Source: Phocoenobacter atlanticus subsp. cyclopteri
Lineage (GTDB): Bacteria; Pseudomonadota; Gammaproteobacteria; Enterobacterales; Pasteurellaceae
Direction of reading: 5' to 3'
NCBI RefSeq assembly: GCF_018343795.1
Contig: NZ_CP074346.1
Location: 372,001-436,000 of the forward strand
Length of the DNA: 64,000 bases
Position numbers and translations under genes: made by a program. The stretch's first letter is position 1. Every line of letters starts with the position of its first letter. Below the pieces are notes generated by a model. That model saw only the letters and a list, made by a program, of their open reading frames with translations. It was not told the DNA's origin and ran no database searches. Below are positions 42,259-49,647 of this stretch, piece by piece.

Positions 42259-43299
42259 ATGAGAAATATTGCCTATTTTTTTGTCGTCGCAATCGGCACA
42301 ATATTAACGTTAATTTATGGTCAAAGTATGTTAGTGCAATTTATTATTGCCTCCCTTCTGTGGTTTGCCACAATGCAGTTGAAAAAAACAGCCAATAAAA
42401 TCCCCCTATTTAGCCGTGTTGTTCCTTAAAAATTACAATCCATTGCAGTGTTAACCTTACTTTTATTTATCGTGTATTTAGTACTGGATGCCGTAATAGG
42501 TAATTTATCTAATTTGTTAACCTCTTTTGCAAATTATGAAAAGAATGTAACCGCTATCGCAGTGAAAATTGAGACATTATTTCATATTGATTTACAAGCT
42601 GAAATTAGTGCTATGCTGAGTTCATTAGATATTAAAAATATCTTAGCCCAGTTAGCGACAAGTTTATCCAGTATTTTATCTAACTCTATGATGATATTGA
42701 TTTATTTACTCTTTATCTTTTTAGAAACCGATAGTTTTAAGTTAAAAATCAGTGCATTATTTCCAGAGGAAGAGGGGAGAGCGAAGTTTATTGATACATT
42801 GCTTAAAATTGAATTATCCCTTTCAAGTTATTTCCGAGTCAAAACATTAATGAGCTTATTAACAGGATTTTTAGGTTTTATTGTGTTATCTATTATAGAG
42901 GTTGACTCTCCTATATTTTGGGCTTTTTTAATTTTCTTACTGAATTATATTCCAACCATTGGCTCACTGATTGCAACGGTTTTTCCTGCAGTATTTAGCC
43001 TATTACAATTTGGTAGCTTTATTCCTTTTATTGCTATTTTATTATCTATTGGAGCCATTCAACAAATTGTCGGTAATTTAATTGAACCAAAATTGATGGG
43101 AAAAAGTTTAAATATTAGTCCGTTAGTCACTATTATTGCATTAGCTATTTGGGGAAAATTATGGGGAGTGGTTGGAATGTTATTAAGTGTGCCAATTACC
43201 GTTATTATGATTATTATTTTATCTCAATTTAAATCAACACAAAAAGTGGCAATTTTATTATCTGAAAAAGGGAATATTACTTCAGATAATAAAGCTTAG
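42259..43299 (+). pseudogene. AI-2E family transporter, interrupted by an in-frame stop
   Basis: Reading from the ATG at 42259 (AAAGG upstream) gives a membrane protein start (MRNIAYFFVV) that stops at TAA 42427-42429 after 56 codons. The same frame then stays open to 43299, encoding the rest of an AI-2E/YhhT-PerM-type permease with conserved FLLNYIPTIGSLIATVFP and GNLIEPKLMGKSLNISPL. Without the stop the protein would have 346 residues, the family norm. A single base change (CAA or AAA to TAA) explains it. A GTG at 42448 could start a shortened 283-residue protein lacking the first helices, so partial function is not excluded. Confidence 0.85.
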
Positions 43300-43322
43300 A
43301 AACTAACTTAGAAGGAAATTAG

Positions 43323-43853
43323 ATGAAAAATACAGTTAATATTTCATACCATAAAACTAAAATAGGTGAACTGATTATTGGTTCTTTTGAGGATAAAATT
43401 TGTATTTTAGATTTTTGTTATCGCAAAATGAGACAGACTGTTGACAATAGAATAAAAAAATACCTTAATGCTGATTTTGTCGAGCAGGAAAATGATGTTA
43501 TTTCTCAAACAAAAAAACAAATTGATGAATATTTACAAGGGCAAAGAACCGCATTTGATGTTCCATTATTATTTTTAGGAACCGACTTTCAAAAGCAAGT
43601 TTGGAATGCTTTAATGACTATCCCTTATGGGAAAATGGTTTCATATTTAGATGTGGCAACAAAAATTAATCATCCTAAAGCTGTGAGAGCGGTAGCTTCA
43701 GCAAACGGAGCTAATGCGATTGCATTGATTGTACCTTGCCATCGAGTAATTGAGTCCAATGGAAATTTAGGGGGCTATGGTGGTGGTTTGCCCGTTAAAA
43801 AGCGTTTGTTGAAGCTAGAACAAGAGCGAGGGCTATTCAATAATGAAAACTAA
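43323..43853 (+). CDS. ogt: Methylated-DNA-protein-cysteine methyltransferase
   Basis: A suicide repair protein that takes methyl groups from O6-methylguanine onto its own cysteine. The 176 residues include the active-site motif PCHRVI and the DNA-binding helix region (KAVRAVASANGANA). Ogt-type in length, without an Ada regulatory domain. It overlaps tag by 11 bases, forming an alkylation-repair pair. Confidence 0.95.
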   Translation: MKNTVNISYHKTKIGELIIGSFEDKICILDFCYRKMRQTVDNRIKKYLNADFVEQENDVISQTKKQIDEYLQGQRTAFDVPLLFLGTDFQKQVWNALMTIPYGKMVSYLDVATKINHPKAVRAVASANGANAIALIVPCHRVIESNGNLGGYGGGLPVKKRLLKLEQERGLFNNEN

Positions 43854-44409
43854 AAGACGATGTTCTTGGGTGAACTTAGATAATTCATTATCAGTCCAGT
43901 ATCACGATACAGAATGGGGTAAGCCTGAATTTGATGATCGCAAGTTATTTGAAATGTTAATATTAGAAGGGGCTCAAGCAGGATTATCTTGGAATACGAT
44001 TCTAAATAAAAGAGAAAATTATCGGATCGCTTTTGATTATTTCGATCCTCAAAAAATCGCAAAATATGATGAAAAGAAAATTGCAGAACTTTTACAAAAC
44101 TCAGGAATTGTAAGAAATAAACTCAAAATCAATTCAGCCGTTAAAAATGCGAAAGTTTTTTTAGATATCCAACAAGAGTTTGGCAGTTTTTCTAATTATA
44201 TTTGGGTTTTTGTTGACCATAAACCAAGCAAAAATCATATACAAGATTATGCTCAAGCCCCTGCAATGACACCACTTTCTGATAAAATATCCAGAGACCT
44301 AAAAAAACGAGGAATGAGTTTTGTTGGTTCAACTATTATTTATGCTTTTATGCAGGCAGTTGGAATGGTAAATGATCATCAAACAGATTGTTTTTTATAT
44401 AAAGAATAA
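43843..44409 (+). CDS. tag: DNA-3-methyladenine glycosylase I
   Basis: Excises 3-methyladenine from DNA. It has 188 residues (E. coli Tag 187), starting MKTKRRCSWVN and with YHDTEWGKP. The zinc ligands appear as an early Cys7 and His in YHDTEW, and the late HQTDCF His/Cys pair. It overlaps ogt by 11 bases, so the two alkylation repair enzymes are made together. Confidence 0.95.
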   Translation: MKTKRRCSWVNLDNSLSVQYHDTEWGKPEFDDRKLFEMLILEGAQAGLSWNTILNKRENYRIAFDYFDPQKIAKYDEKKIAELLQNSGIVRNKLKINSAVKNAKVFLDIQQEFGSFSNYIWVFVDHKPSKNHIQDYAQAPAMTPLSDKISRDLKKRGMSFVGSTIIYAFMQAVGMVNDHQTDCFLYKE

Positions 44410-44433
44410 CTTTTTATTATACGAGAGAATATT

Positions 44434-46305
44434 ATGTTGCAAGAAAAATCGACTCCACATTTAGCAAGATTTGAACAAGCGGTTGAAAATAAAAATTATC
44501 AGCTTGCTTGTGATGAACTATTTCTTATTTTAAGAAGAGTTGATGGTGATTATGGAATGATAGAAGGTGTAGAATTAGGACGTTATCCTATTCAATTAGA
44601 TGATATTCCAAATGAAAAGGTGCTCTATTTTTGCACTAAAATGGCGAACTTGATTGCTACATTATTTCAAGATCCTAATTTTATTGTGCCAGAAGATAAA
44701 ATTGATCAATTTTTTGAATATCATCGTTGGATAAGCTTTATTTTTGCTAGTTCTCCCTATATTAATACTGATCATATATTGTATTCTTATAATTTAAATA
44801 AAGACGCTGAAAAACGTGATGAATTATTATTACCAAATGATACCAATATACTGATTAAATTTTGTCTTTTGTACTCGCTAGAATCAAATATAGATTTAAA
44901 CTTTGATGCTTTTTGGGCTTTAAATCCTAGTTTATGTGCTTCATTATGTTTTGCACTACAAACGCCAAGATTTATTGCTACTCCAAAAGCATTTTCAAAA
45001 CGAGCATTCCTTTTACAATGGTTTCCTGAGAAGTTAAAAGAAATTAAATATTTAGATAATTTTGCTTATAGTTTATTCCTTGATGTTTATATGCACTGTA
45101 GTTATGACATGGCTAAAAACAAACACGATATCAAAGGTGCTATTAATGAGGTGATGAGAAACTTCTTAGAAAGAATTGGCTGGGAAGATCGAAATATTAA
45201 ACAAATTGAAAAAACCAACAATAAACCAGTAATGGTGGTGTTATTGGAACATTTTCACGCATTTCATTCGATTTATCGTACTCACTCTACCTCTTTAATT
45301 GCAGCGAAACAACATTTTCACATTATCGGTTTAGGCTATGAAAAAGTGGATGCAGTAGGTCGAGCCGTATTTGATGAGTTTCACGTTTTAAATCAAAATA
45401 CGCTGTTAAAACAATTAGATAAAATTAAACAAATTTGTGAAGAACATCAAGCAGCTATATTTTATATGCCAAGTATTGGAATGGAAAAACTTACTATTTT
45501 AGCCAGTAATACTCGAATGGCGCCTATTCAAGCTATCGCATTAGGTCACCCTGCTACAACTCATTCTAAATTTATTGAATATGTTGTAGTCGAGGACGAT
45601 TATGTGGGAAGTGAAGATTGTTTTAGCGAAACATTAATTCGATTACCAAAAGATGCACTTCCTTATGTTCCTTCTTCTTTAGCGCCTGAAAAAGTGGATT
45701 ATATATTGAATGAAAATCCTGAAGTAGTAAATATAGGTATTGCAACGACAGGAATGAAGCTTAATTATCACTTCTTAGAAACTTTGCAAACTATTTTAGA
45801 GCGCTCAAAAGTGAAAATTCATTTTCATTTTGCGTTTGGTATCGTATCAGGTGTAAATACACCTTATGTAGAACGCTTTATTAAAAGTTATCTAGGAAAT
45901 AATGCTACGATGTATTTTTATGCACCTTATACTCAATATTTAGAAAATCTAAGACATTGCGATATGATGATCAATCCTTTTCCTTTTGGTAATACGAATG
46001 GAATTATTGATATGGTAACACTTGGACTAGTGGGTGTATGTAAAACAGGAAATGAGGTTCACGAGCATATTGATGAAGGATTATTTAAACGTTTAGGTTT
46101 GCCTGATTGGTTGGTTACTCATACTATTGAAGAGTATATTGATTGCACCTTACGTTTAGCAGAAAATCATCAAGAAAGATTAAATTTACGTAGAAAAATA
46201 ATTGAGCAAAATGGATTAAATACCTTATTTACAGGTAATGCTTTAGCATTAGGAAAAGTATTTTTAGATAAAGTAAATCAATGGGAAGAGGAGTCTAAGA
46301 AATGA
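44434..46305 (+). CDS. HMW1C-like cytoplasmic N-glycosyltransferase (NGT)
   Basis: A GT41-family enzyme that transfers glucose from UDP-glucose to Asn in Asn-X-Ser/Thr sequons of adhesins in the cytoplasm. The 623 residues match A. pleuropneumoniae NGT (620) in length and in long segments, e.g. NKPVMVVLLEHFHAFHSIYR-type and YFYAPYTQYLENLRHCDMM. The donor-site region PFPFGNTNGIIDM is intact. The helical N-terminal domain occupies about residues 1-245 and the two Rossmann domains the rest. The known substrates of this enzyme class include autotransporter adhesins, so the giant adhesin at 7455 is the obvious candidate. It overlaps the DUF4298 gene by 4 bases. No polymerising alpha-6-glucosyltransferase gene is seen beside it. 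Confidence 0.93.
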   Translation: MLQEKSTPHLARFEQAVENKNYQLACDELFLILRRVDGDYGMIEGVELGRYPIQLDDIPNEKVLYFCTKMANLIATLFQDPNFIVPEDKIDQFFEYHRWISFIFASSPYINTDHILYSYNLNKDAEKRDELLLPNDTNILIKFCLLYSLESNIDLNFDAFWALNPSLCASLCFALQTPRFIATPKAFSKRAFLLQWFPEKLKEIKYLDNFAYSLFLDVYMHCSYDMAKNKHDIKGAINEVMRNFLERIGWEDRNIKQIEKTNNKPVMVVLLEHFHAFHSIYRTHSTSLIAAKQHFHIIGLGYEKVDAVGRAVFDEFHVLNQNTLLKQLDKIKQICEEHQAAIFYMPSIGMEKLTILASNTRMAPIQAIALGHPATTHSKFIEYVVVEDDYVGSEDCFSETLIRLPKDALPYVPSSLAPEKVDYILNENPEVVNIGIATTGMKLNYHFLETLQTILERSKVKIHFHFAFGIVSGVNTPYVERFIKSYLGNNATMYFYAPYTQYLENLRHCDMMINPFPFGNTNGIIDMVTLGLVGVCKTGNEVHEHIDEGLFKRLGLPDWLVTHTIEEYIDCTLRLAENHQERLNLRRKIIEQNGLNTLFTGNALALGKVFLDKVNQWEEESKK

Positions 46306-46577
46306 CAAAAAGGCTTGAAGAGATAGAACAATTACTGTTTCAATGTGAAGAAGATTTAAAACGATTACAAAATATCCATAAAGAGATTAAAAAAATTGAA
46401 TTAAATTGTAAAAAACTAGACAAATATTATAACTCACAATATATGCAAGATTTTGATAATCAAAATACCTTTGATCGAGATTATGCAATGTTAGATGAAG
46501 ATAGTATTTGGAATGTGTTAACAGGACTACATTGTGAACGCATTGCATTAATAAAAACATTAGTCAAAGCAATGTAA
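46302..46577 (+). CDS. DUF4298 small coiled-coil protein
   Basis: A 91-residue helical protein resembling DUF4298: two coiled segments around LDKYYNSQYMQDFD and an end with LDEDSIWNVLTGLH. Its ATG overlaps the NGT stop (ATGA), so it is translationally coupled to the glycosyltransferase. No function is known; a role connected with NGT is only suggested by the coupling. Confidence 0.75.
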   Translation: MTKRLEEIEQLLFQCEEDLKRLQNIHKEIKKIELNCKKLDKYYNSQYMQDFDNQNTFDRDYAMLDEDSIWNVLTGLHCERIALIKTLVKAM

Positions 46578-46606
46578 TGAAATAATTAGTAACGGAGAAT
46601 ATAATG

Positions 46607-46612
46607 AAAAAA
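46607..46612 (+). other. Six-A run that breaks the ecotin start
   Basis: An ATG at 46604 with a well-spaced GGAG site is followed by six A residues and then TAA. One more A would give MKKIMAFIVLGISGC, a proper lipoprotein signal peptide joined to the ecotin frame. Confidence 0.8.
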
Positions 46613-46614
46613 TA

Positions 46615-47070
46615 ATGGCTTTTATCGTTTTAGGTATCAGTGGTTGCGGCGTTTCTCAACCTAATAATTTAGATATTAGTATGTATCCTAAAGCGGAGAA
46701 AAATCAAATTCAACATACCATAACACTTGAACCATTAAAGAATGAAGAAAATTACAAAGTGGAACTCTTTTTAGCCAAAGAAATGATGCTAGATTGTAAT
46801 TATCATTCACTACCTGCCACTTTTGTAAAAAAAGATGTTAAGGGTTGGGGCTATTCTTATTATCAAGTAGCAACAGATGGTAATATCAGAAGTACGATGA
46901 TGGCTTGCCCTGAAAGTAAAGCGAAAAAAGGCGAAGTACTTTCACAAGGATATTTGCAAAATTATAACAGTAAGTTACCGCTTGTTGTTTATTCTCCAAA
47001 AGGATATGGCGTGAAATATAGAGTTTGGAGTACGACATCTGAAAAGAAAGATGCGTTATTACTTAAGTAA
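46615..47070 (+). CDS. eco: Ecotin-like serine protease inhibitor, predicted lipoprotein, start region frameshifted
   Basis: The mature part matches ecotin, the dimeric inhibitor of trypsin-fold proteases: YPKAEKNQI, LDCNYHSLPA, GWGYSYYQV, the reactive loop STMMACPE with Met at P1, and YNSKLPLVVYSP-VKYRVW. It differs from E. coli ecotin in carrying a lipobox-like GISGC, so it would be a lipoprotein. The frame starting at 46615 lacks the positive residues of a signal peptide and is 18 bases from the GGAG site. The ATG at 46604 is ideally placed but out of frame because of a six-A run. Either the gene is damaged, or length variation of the A run switches it. It lies in the NGT-DUF4298 transcription unit. 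Confidence 0.82.
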   Translation: MAFIVLGISGCGVSQPNNLDISMYPKAEKNQIQHTITLEPLKNEENYKVELFLAKEMMLDCNYHSLPATFVKKDVKGWGYSYYQVATDGNIRSTMMACPESKAKKGEVLSQGYLQNYNSKLPLVVYSPKGYGVKYRVWSTTSEKKDALLLK

Positions 47071-47094
47071 AATACCCAAATCTAAGAGGCTTTT

Positions 47095-47337
47095 ATGGAA
47101 ATATTTTTTAAAAAACTAGGCATTGTCTTATTGCCTTCACTATTCTGGATTGGATTAACAGCATTAAATTTTGGTGCCCAAAGTTTAGCTAATTTAATAG
47201 AATTAGTTGTTATTTTTTGTCTTTCAATTCTTTGTGTATTTATACCTGAACATTTTATTTCCTCAAAATATGTAGTAATTATTTTATTGATAATTACCTT
47301 TTTAACACGGCTTTTAATGCCAATTATTCCAGAATAA
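47095..47337 (+). CDS. Small two-helix membrane protein, copy 1
   Basis: An 80-residue hydrophobic protein with two or three transmembrane segments and a short loop (IPEHFISSKYVV). I do not recognise a family. It is a paralogue of 48989-49213: 73 consecutive bases (47261-47333 and 49137-49209) are identical. It follows ecotin by 24 bases. It was followed by a second gene whose decayed remains are at 47347-47784. Confidence 0.75.
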   Translation: MEIFFKKLGIVLLPSLFWIGLTALNFGAQSLANLIELVVIFCLSILCVFIPEHFISSKYVVIILLIITFLTRLLMPIIPE

Positions 47338-47346
47338 AAATAAAAA

Positions 47347-47784
47347 AATGACTTTTTTGTTAGCAGTATTTTTATTATAGTAAATTAAGTTGAAATTAGC
47401 ACTATATAATTTTGTAGAGGAGTATTCGTAAACGTATTTTATGTATATACTCCCGAATGCACAGGATAAAATATTTTGAAAATTATTCATTTTATTTGAC
47501 CGCTATCCTTTAGATTTTATAATATATTGGACTATTTATATCGAGCAACGGGCGAATATACGCAAGCAAGCTTGTTAATCTCGCCTCTACAATCCAAATC
47601 ACTCTTTATGTAAATTTTTAAGTGCTGATTTCAGTTTAATTTAGTATAATTTCTTGCCAATTGGTATATCATATTTTGATTATGCTGGAAAGTATGAAAT
47701 AGGAATTAATGGATATAAAAAAACATTATCTATCCTTACTCAAACAGATTATTATCTTGTAAAATTTCCAGCATCAAAAGTATG
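47347..47784 (+). pseudogene. Decayed copy of the exported-protein gene at 49217
   Basis: Just after copy 1 of the membrane gene there is a broken signal-peptide-like start (MTFLLAVFLL then stop). After an inserted palindromic segment, the frame beginning near 47677 reads FDYAGKYEIGINGYKKTLSI and continues with YYLVKFPASKV before a stop. This matches the 49217 product (FDYVGDYATVSNMEGGYKQT, HYFVTFSASEI). The remainder is lost. The order, membrane gene then exported-protein gene, is the same as in the intact copy. Confidence 0.72.
47412..47592. mobile_element. Possible MITE-like element inside the decayed gene
   Basis: TTGTAGAGG at 47412-47420 and CCTCTACAA at 47584-47592 are perfect inverted repeats, 181 bp end to end, with no coding capacity inside. 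The segment splits two parts of the relic that match one gene, so it was probably inserted. No clear target duplication was found. Confidence 0.45.
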
Positions 47785-47859
47785 AGGGTGAGTAAATCAC
47801 CTATCGTATTAGAAATAAAATTATTACATTGATATAACATATTTTAAGGAATTTATTTT

Positions 47860-48987
47860 ATGGCAGGATTACTAGGATATTTATCTCTTTTAGCAGATGA
47901 TATCGGCAGTTTAGCAAGTAAAGCAGTCGCAACTACAACAAAAACTATCGCAACCTCTTTTGATGATGTTGCTCTCTTATTTGATGATATAGTTACTTAT
48001 ACAAAAGTAGCAAGTATAAAATCAACAGGTCTAATTGTGGATGATTTGGCAGCCATTGCCAGTATGACGAATGATACCACCTCTGAAATTCTAAAAAAGG
48101 AATTATCTCAAGTTAAAAGTAGTCAAGAATTAAAGCAACATATTGAAACATTACCCGAAAATGAAAAAAGAGAAGTATTGGCTGAACTCACTCATTTAAG
48201 ACAAAAAGCAATACAAAAAGCCACAGAAAATGCGGCAAAGCGAGAAATTCCCATCATTTATAAAATTGCTAAAGGCAGTTTTAAAAACAAATTTATTATT
48301 ATTCCCTTAGTGTTACTAATGAGTGCCTTTACTCCTTGGCTGATATCTCCAATTCTGATTATTGGGGGAATATATTTAGCGTATGAAGGTGTTGAAAGTA
48401 TTTTAGCAAAATTAGGATTACACCATAAGAAGCATAATGCACAGCCACAAAATCTTAACTTAACATCTGAAAAGTTTGAAAAAAAGAAAATTGCTGGTGC
48501 CATTAAAACGGATTTTATTTTATCGTTTGAAATTATCGTTATTACGTTAGGCTTGGTGCAAGAAAGTGATTTTCTGATAAAACTATTTGTTTTAACTTTA
48601 ATAGGAATGATCTCTACTATTGTGGTTTATGGTATTGTCGGTTTGATTATTAAGTTAGACGATATTGGTTTTTATCTTAAAAAGAAAAAAAGTCAATCAT
48701 CTCAATCTCTTGGCGATATATTAATAAAAGCAATGCCTGTACTTATAAAAGGCATTGGTATTATAGGAACCATTGCAATGCTAGCCGTTGGAGGTAATAT
48801 TATTTCACATCAAACACATTTATTTGCCGCTTTCAACCATACTATTGAGAATATTCCTTTTTCAGCTTTTGTATTAGATATTTTGTTGGCTTTAGTTGTA
48901 GGTTATATTGCAGTTAAAATAGTAGAGTTAGGTAAGAGTGTTTTAGGAAATAAGAATACACAAACTAACAACACAAGTGATTTATGA
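47860..48987 (+). CDS. DUF808 (YedI-like) inner-membrane protein
   Basis: A 375-residue membrane protein starting MAGLLGYLSLLADDIGSLAS, with FDDVALLFDDI and the family segment IPIIYKIAKGSFKNK-IIPLVLLMSAFTPWLI, all typical of DUF808/YedI. It has several hydrophobic helices in the C-terminal two thirds. Compared with E. coli YedI (about 305) it is longer by a charged helical insertion around residues 70-125. Function unknown. Its stop overlaps the upstream extension of the next small gene, so the two are probably coupled. Confidence 0.85.
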   Translation: MAGLLGYLSLLADDIGSLASKAVATTTKTIATSFDDVALLFDDIVTYTKVASIKSTGLIVDDLAAIASMTNDTTSEILKKELSQVKSSQELKQHIETLPENEKREVLAELTHLRQKAIQKATENAAKREIPIIYKIAKGSFKNKFIIIPLVLLMSAFTPWLISPILIIGGIYLAYEGVESILAKLGLHHKKHNAQPQNLNLTSEKFEKKKIAGAIKTDFILSFEIIVITLGLVQESDFLIKLFVLTLIGMISTIVVYGIVGLIIKLDDIGFYLKKKKSQSSQSLGDILIKAMPVLIKGIGIIGTIAMLAVGGNIISHQTHLFAAFNHTIENIPFSAFVLDILLALVVGYIAVKIVELGKSVLGNKNTQTNNTSDL

Positions 48988-48988
48988 T

Positions 48989-49213
48989 ATGAAGATATTT
49001 TTACTATTACCCTCAGTATTTTGGTTGCTCTTAGCAGGAATGGGGTTTGGATCACAGAGTTTAGCAAATTTAATAGAATTAATTGTGATCTTTTGTTTTT
49101 CGATTCTTTGTGTATTTATACCTGAACACTTTATTCCCTCAAAATATGTAGTAATTATTTTATTGATAATTACCTTTTTAACACGGCTTTTAATGCCAAT
49201 TATTCCAGAGTAA
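48989..49213 (+). CDS. Small two-helix membrane protein, copy 2
   Basis: A 74-residue paralogue of 47095-47337 starting MKIFLLLPSVFW; the C-terminal halves are almost identical (FIPSKYVVIILLIITFLTR). A GTG four codons earlier (48977) is possible, but the ATG at 48989, two bases after the DUF808 stop, is the better start. It is followed after 3 bases by the exported-protein gene. Confidence 0.72.
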   Translation: MKIFLLLPSVFWLLLAGMGFGSQSLANLIELIVIFCFSILCVFIPEHFIPSKYVVIILLIITFLTRLLMPIIPE

Positions 49214-49216
49214 AGA

Positions 49217-49630
49217 ATGAAGAAATCTATACTATTTTTATCAGCAATTACATTAACCGCTTTTCAAGTGAACACTTCAACATTTGATTATGTTGGAGAT
49301 TACGCAACAGTCTCAAATATGGAAGGAGGATATAAACAAACCTTATCTATTAAGCCTCAAAATAATCATTATTTTGTGACTTTTTCTGCCTCAGAAATTC
49401 GAGGACGAGCAAATTGTTCTTTTTCTGGTGTCGCCAAATTAAAAGACAATCAACTATGGTTAGATATTCGTTTACCAGAAGAGCAAAAAGAAGTTTTAAT
49501 GTATATTAAACCCATTAAAAATAATACTGCCGTTGATGTATTTACATTAAATTTTGAAGAGCGTTTTAGAATGATGACTTATTGTCGTGGTGGTGGATCG
49601 CTAGCAGGTGAATATATACACATTCAATAA
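49217..49630 (+). CDS. Small exported protein of unknown function
   Basis: A 137-residue protein with an N-terminal signal peptide (MKKSILFLSAITLTAF) and a mature part rich in beta-strand-like sequence, with two cysteines (ANCSFSG and TYCRGGG) that could form a disulfide. The family is not recognised. It begins 3 bases after the small membrane gene, so the two form a cassette. A decayed copy of it follows the other membrane-protein copy. Confidence 0.75.
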   Translation: MKKSILFLSAITLTAFQVNTSTFDYVGDYATVSNMEGGYKQTLSIKPQNNHYFVTFSASEIRGRANCSFSGVAKLKDNQLWLDIRLPEEQKEVLMYIKPIKNNTAVDVFTLNFEERFRMMTYCRGGGSLAGEYIHIQ

Positions 49631-49647
49631 GTAGTATAAAATTTATT

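Larger units (their letters stand above)
47338..47859. other. Gap holding a decayed gene and a small palindromic element
   Basis: No intact gene. It contains the relic described at 47347-47784, the 181-bp element bounded by 9-bp inverted repeats (47412-47592), and the AAGGA site of the DUF808 gene just before 47860. Confidence 0.65.
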
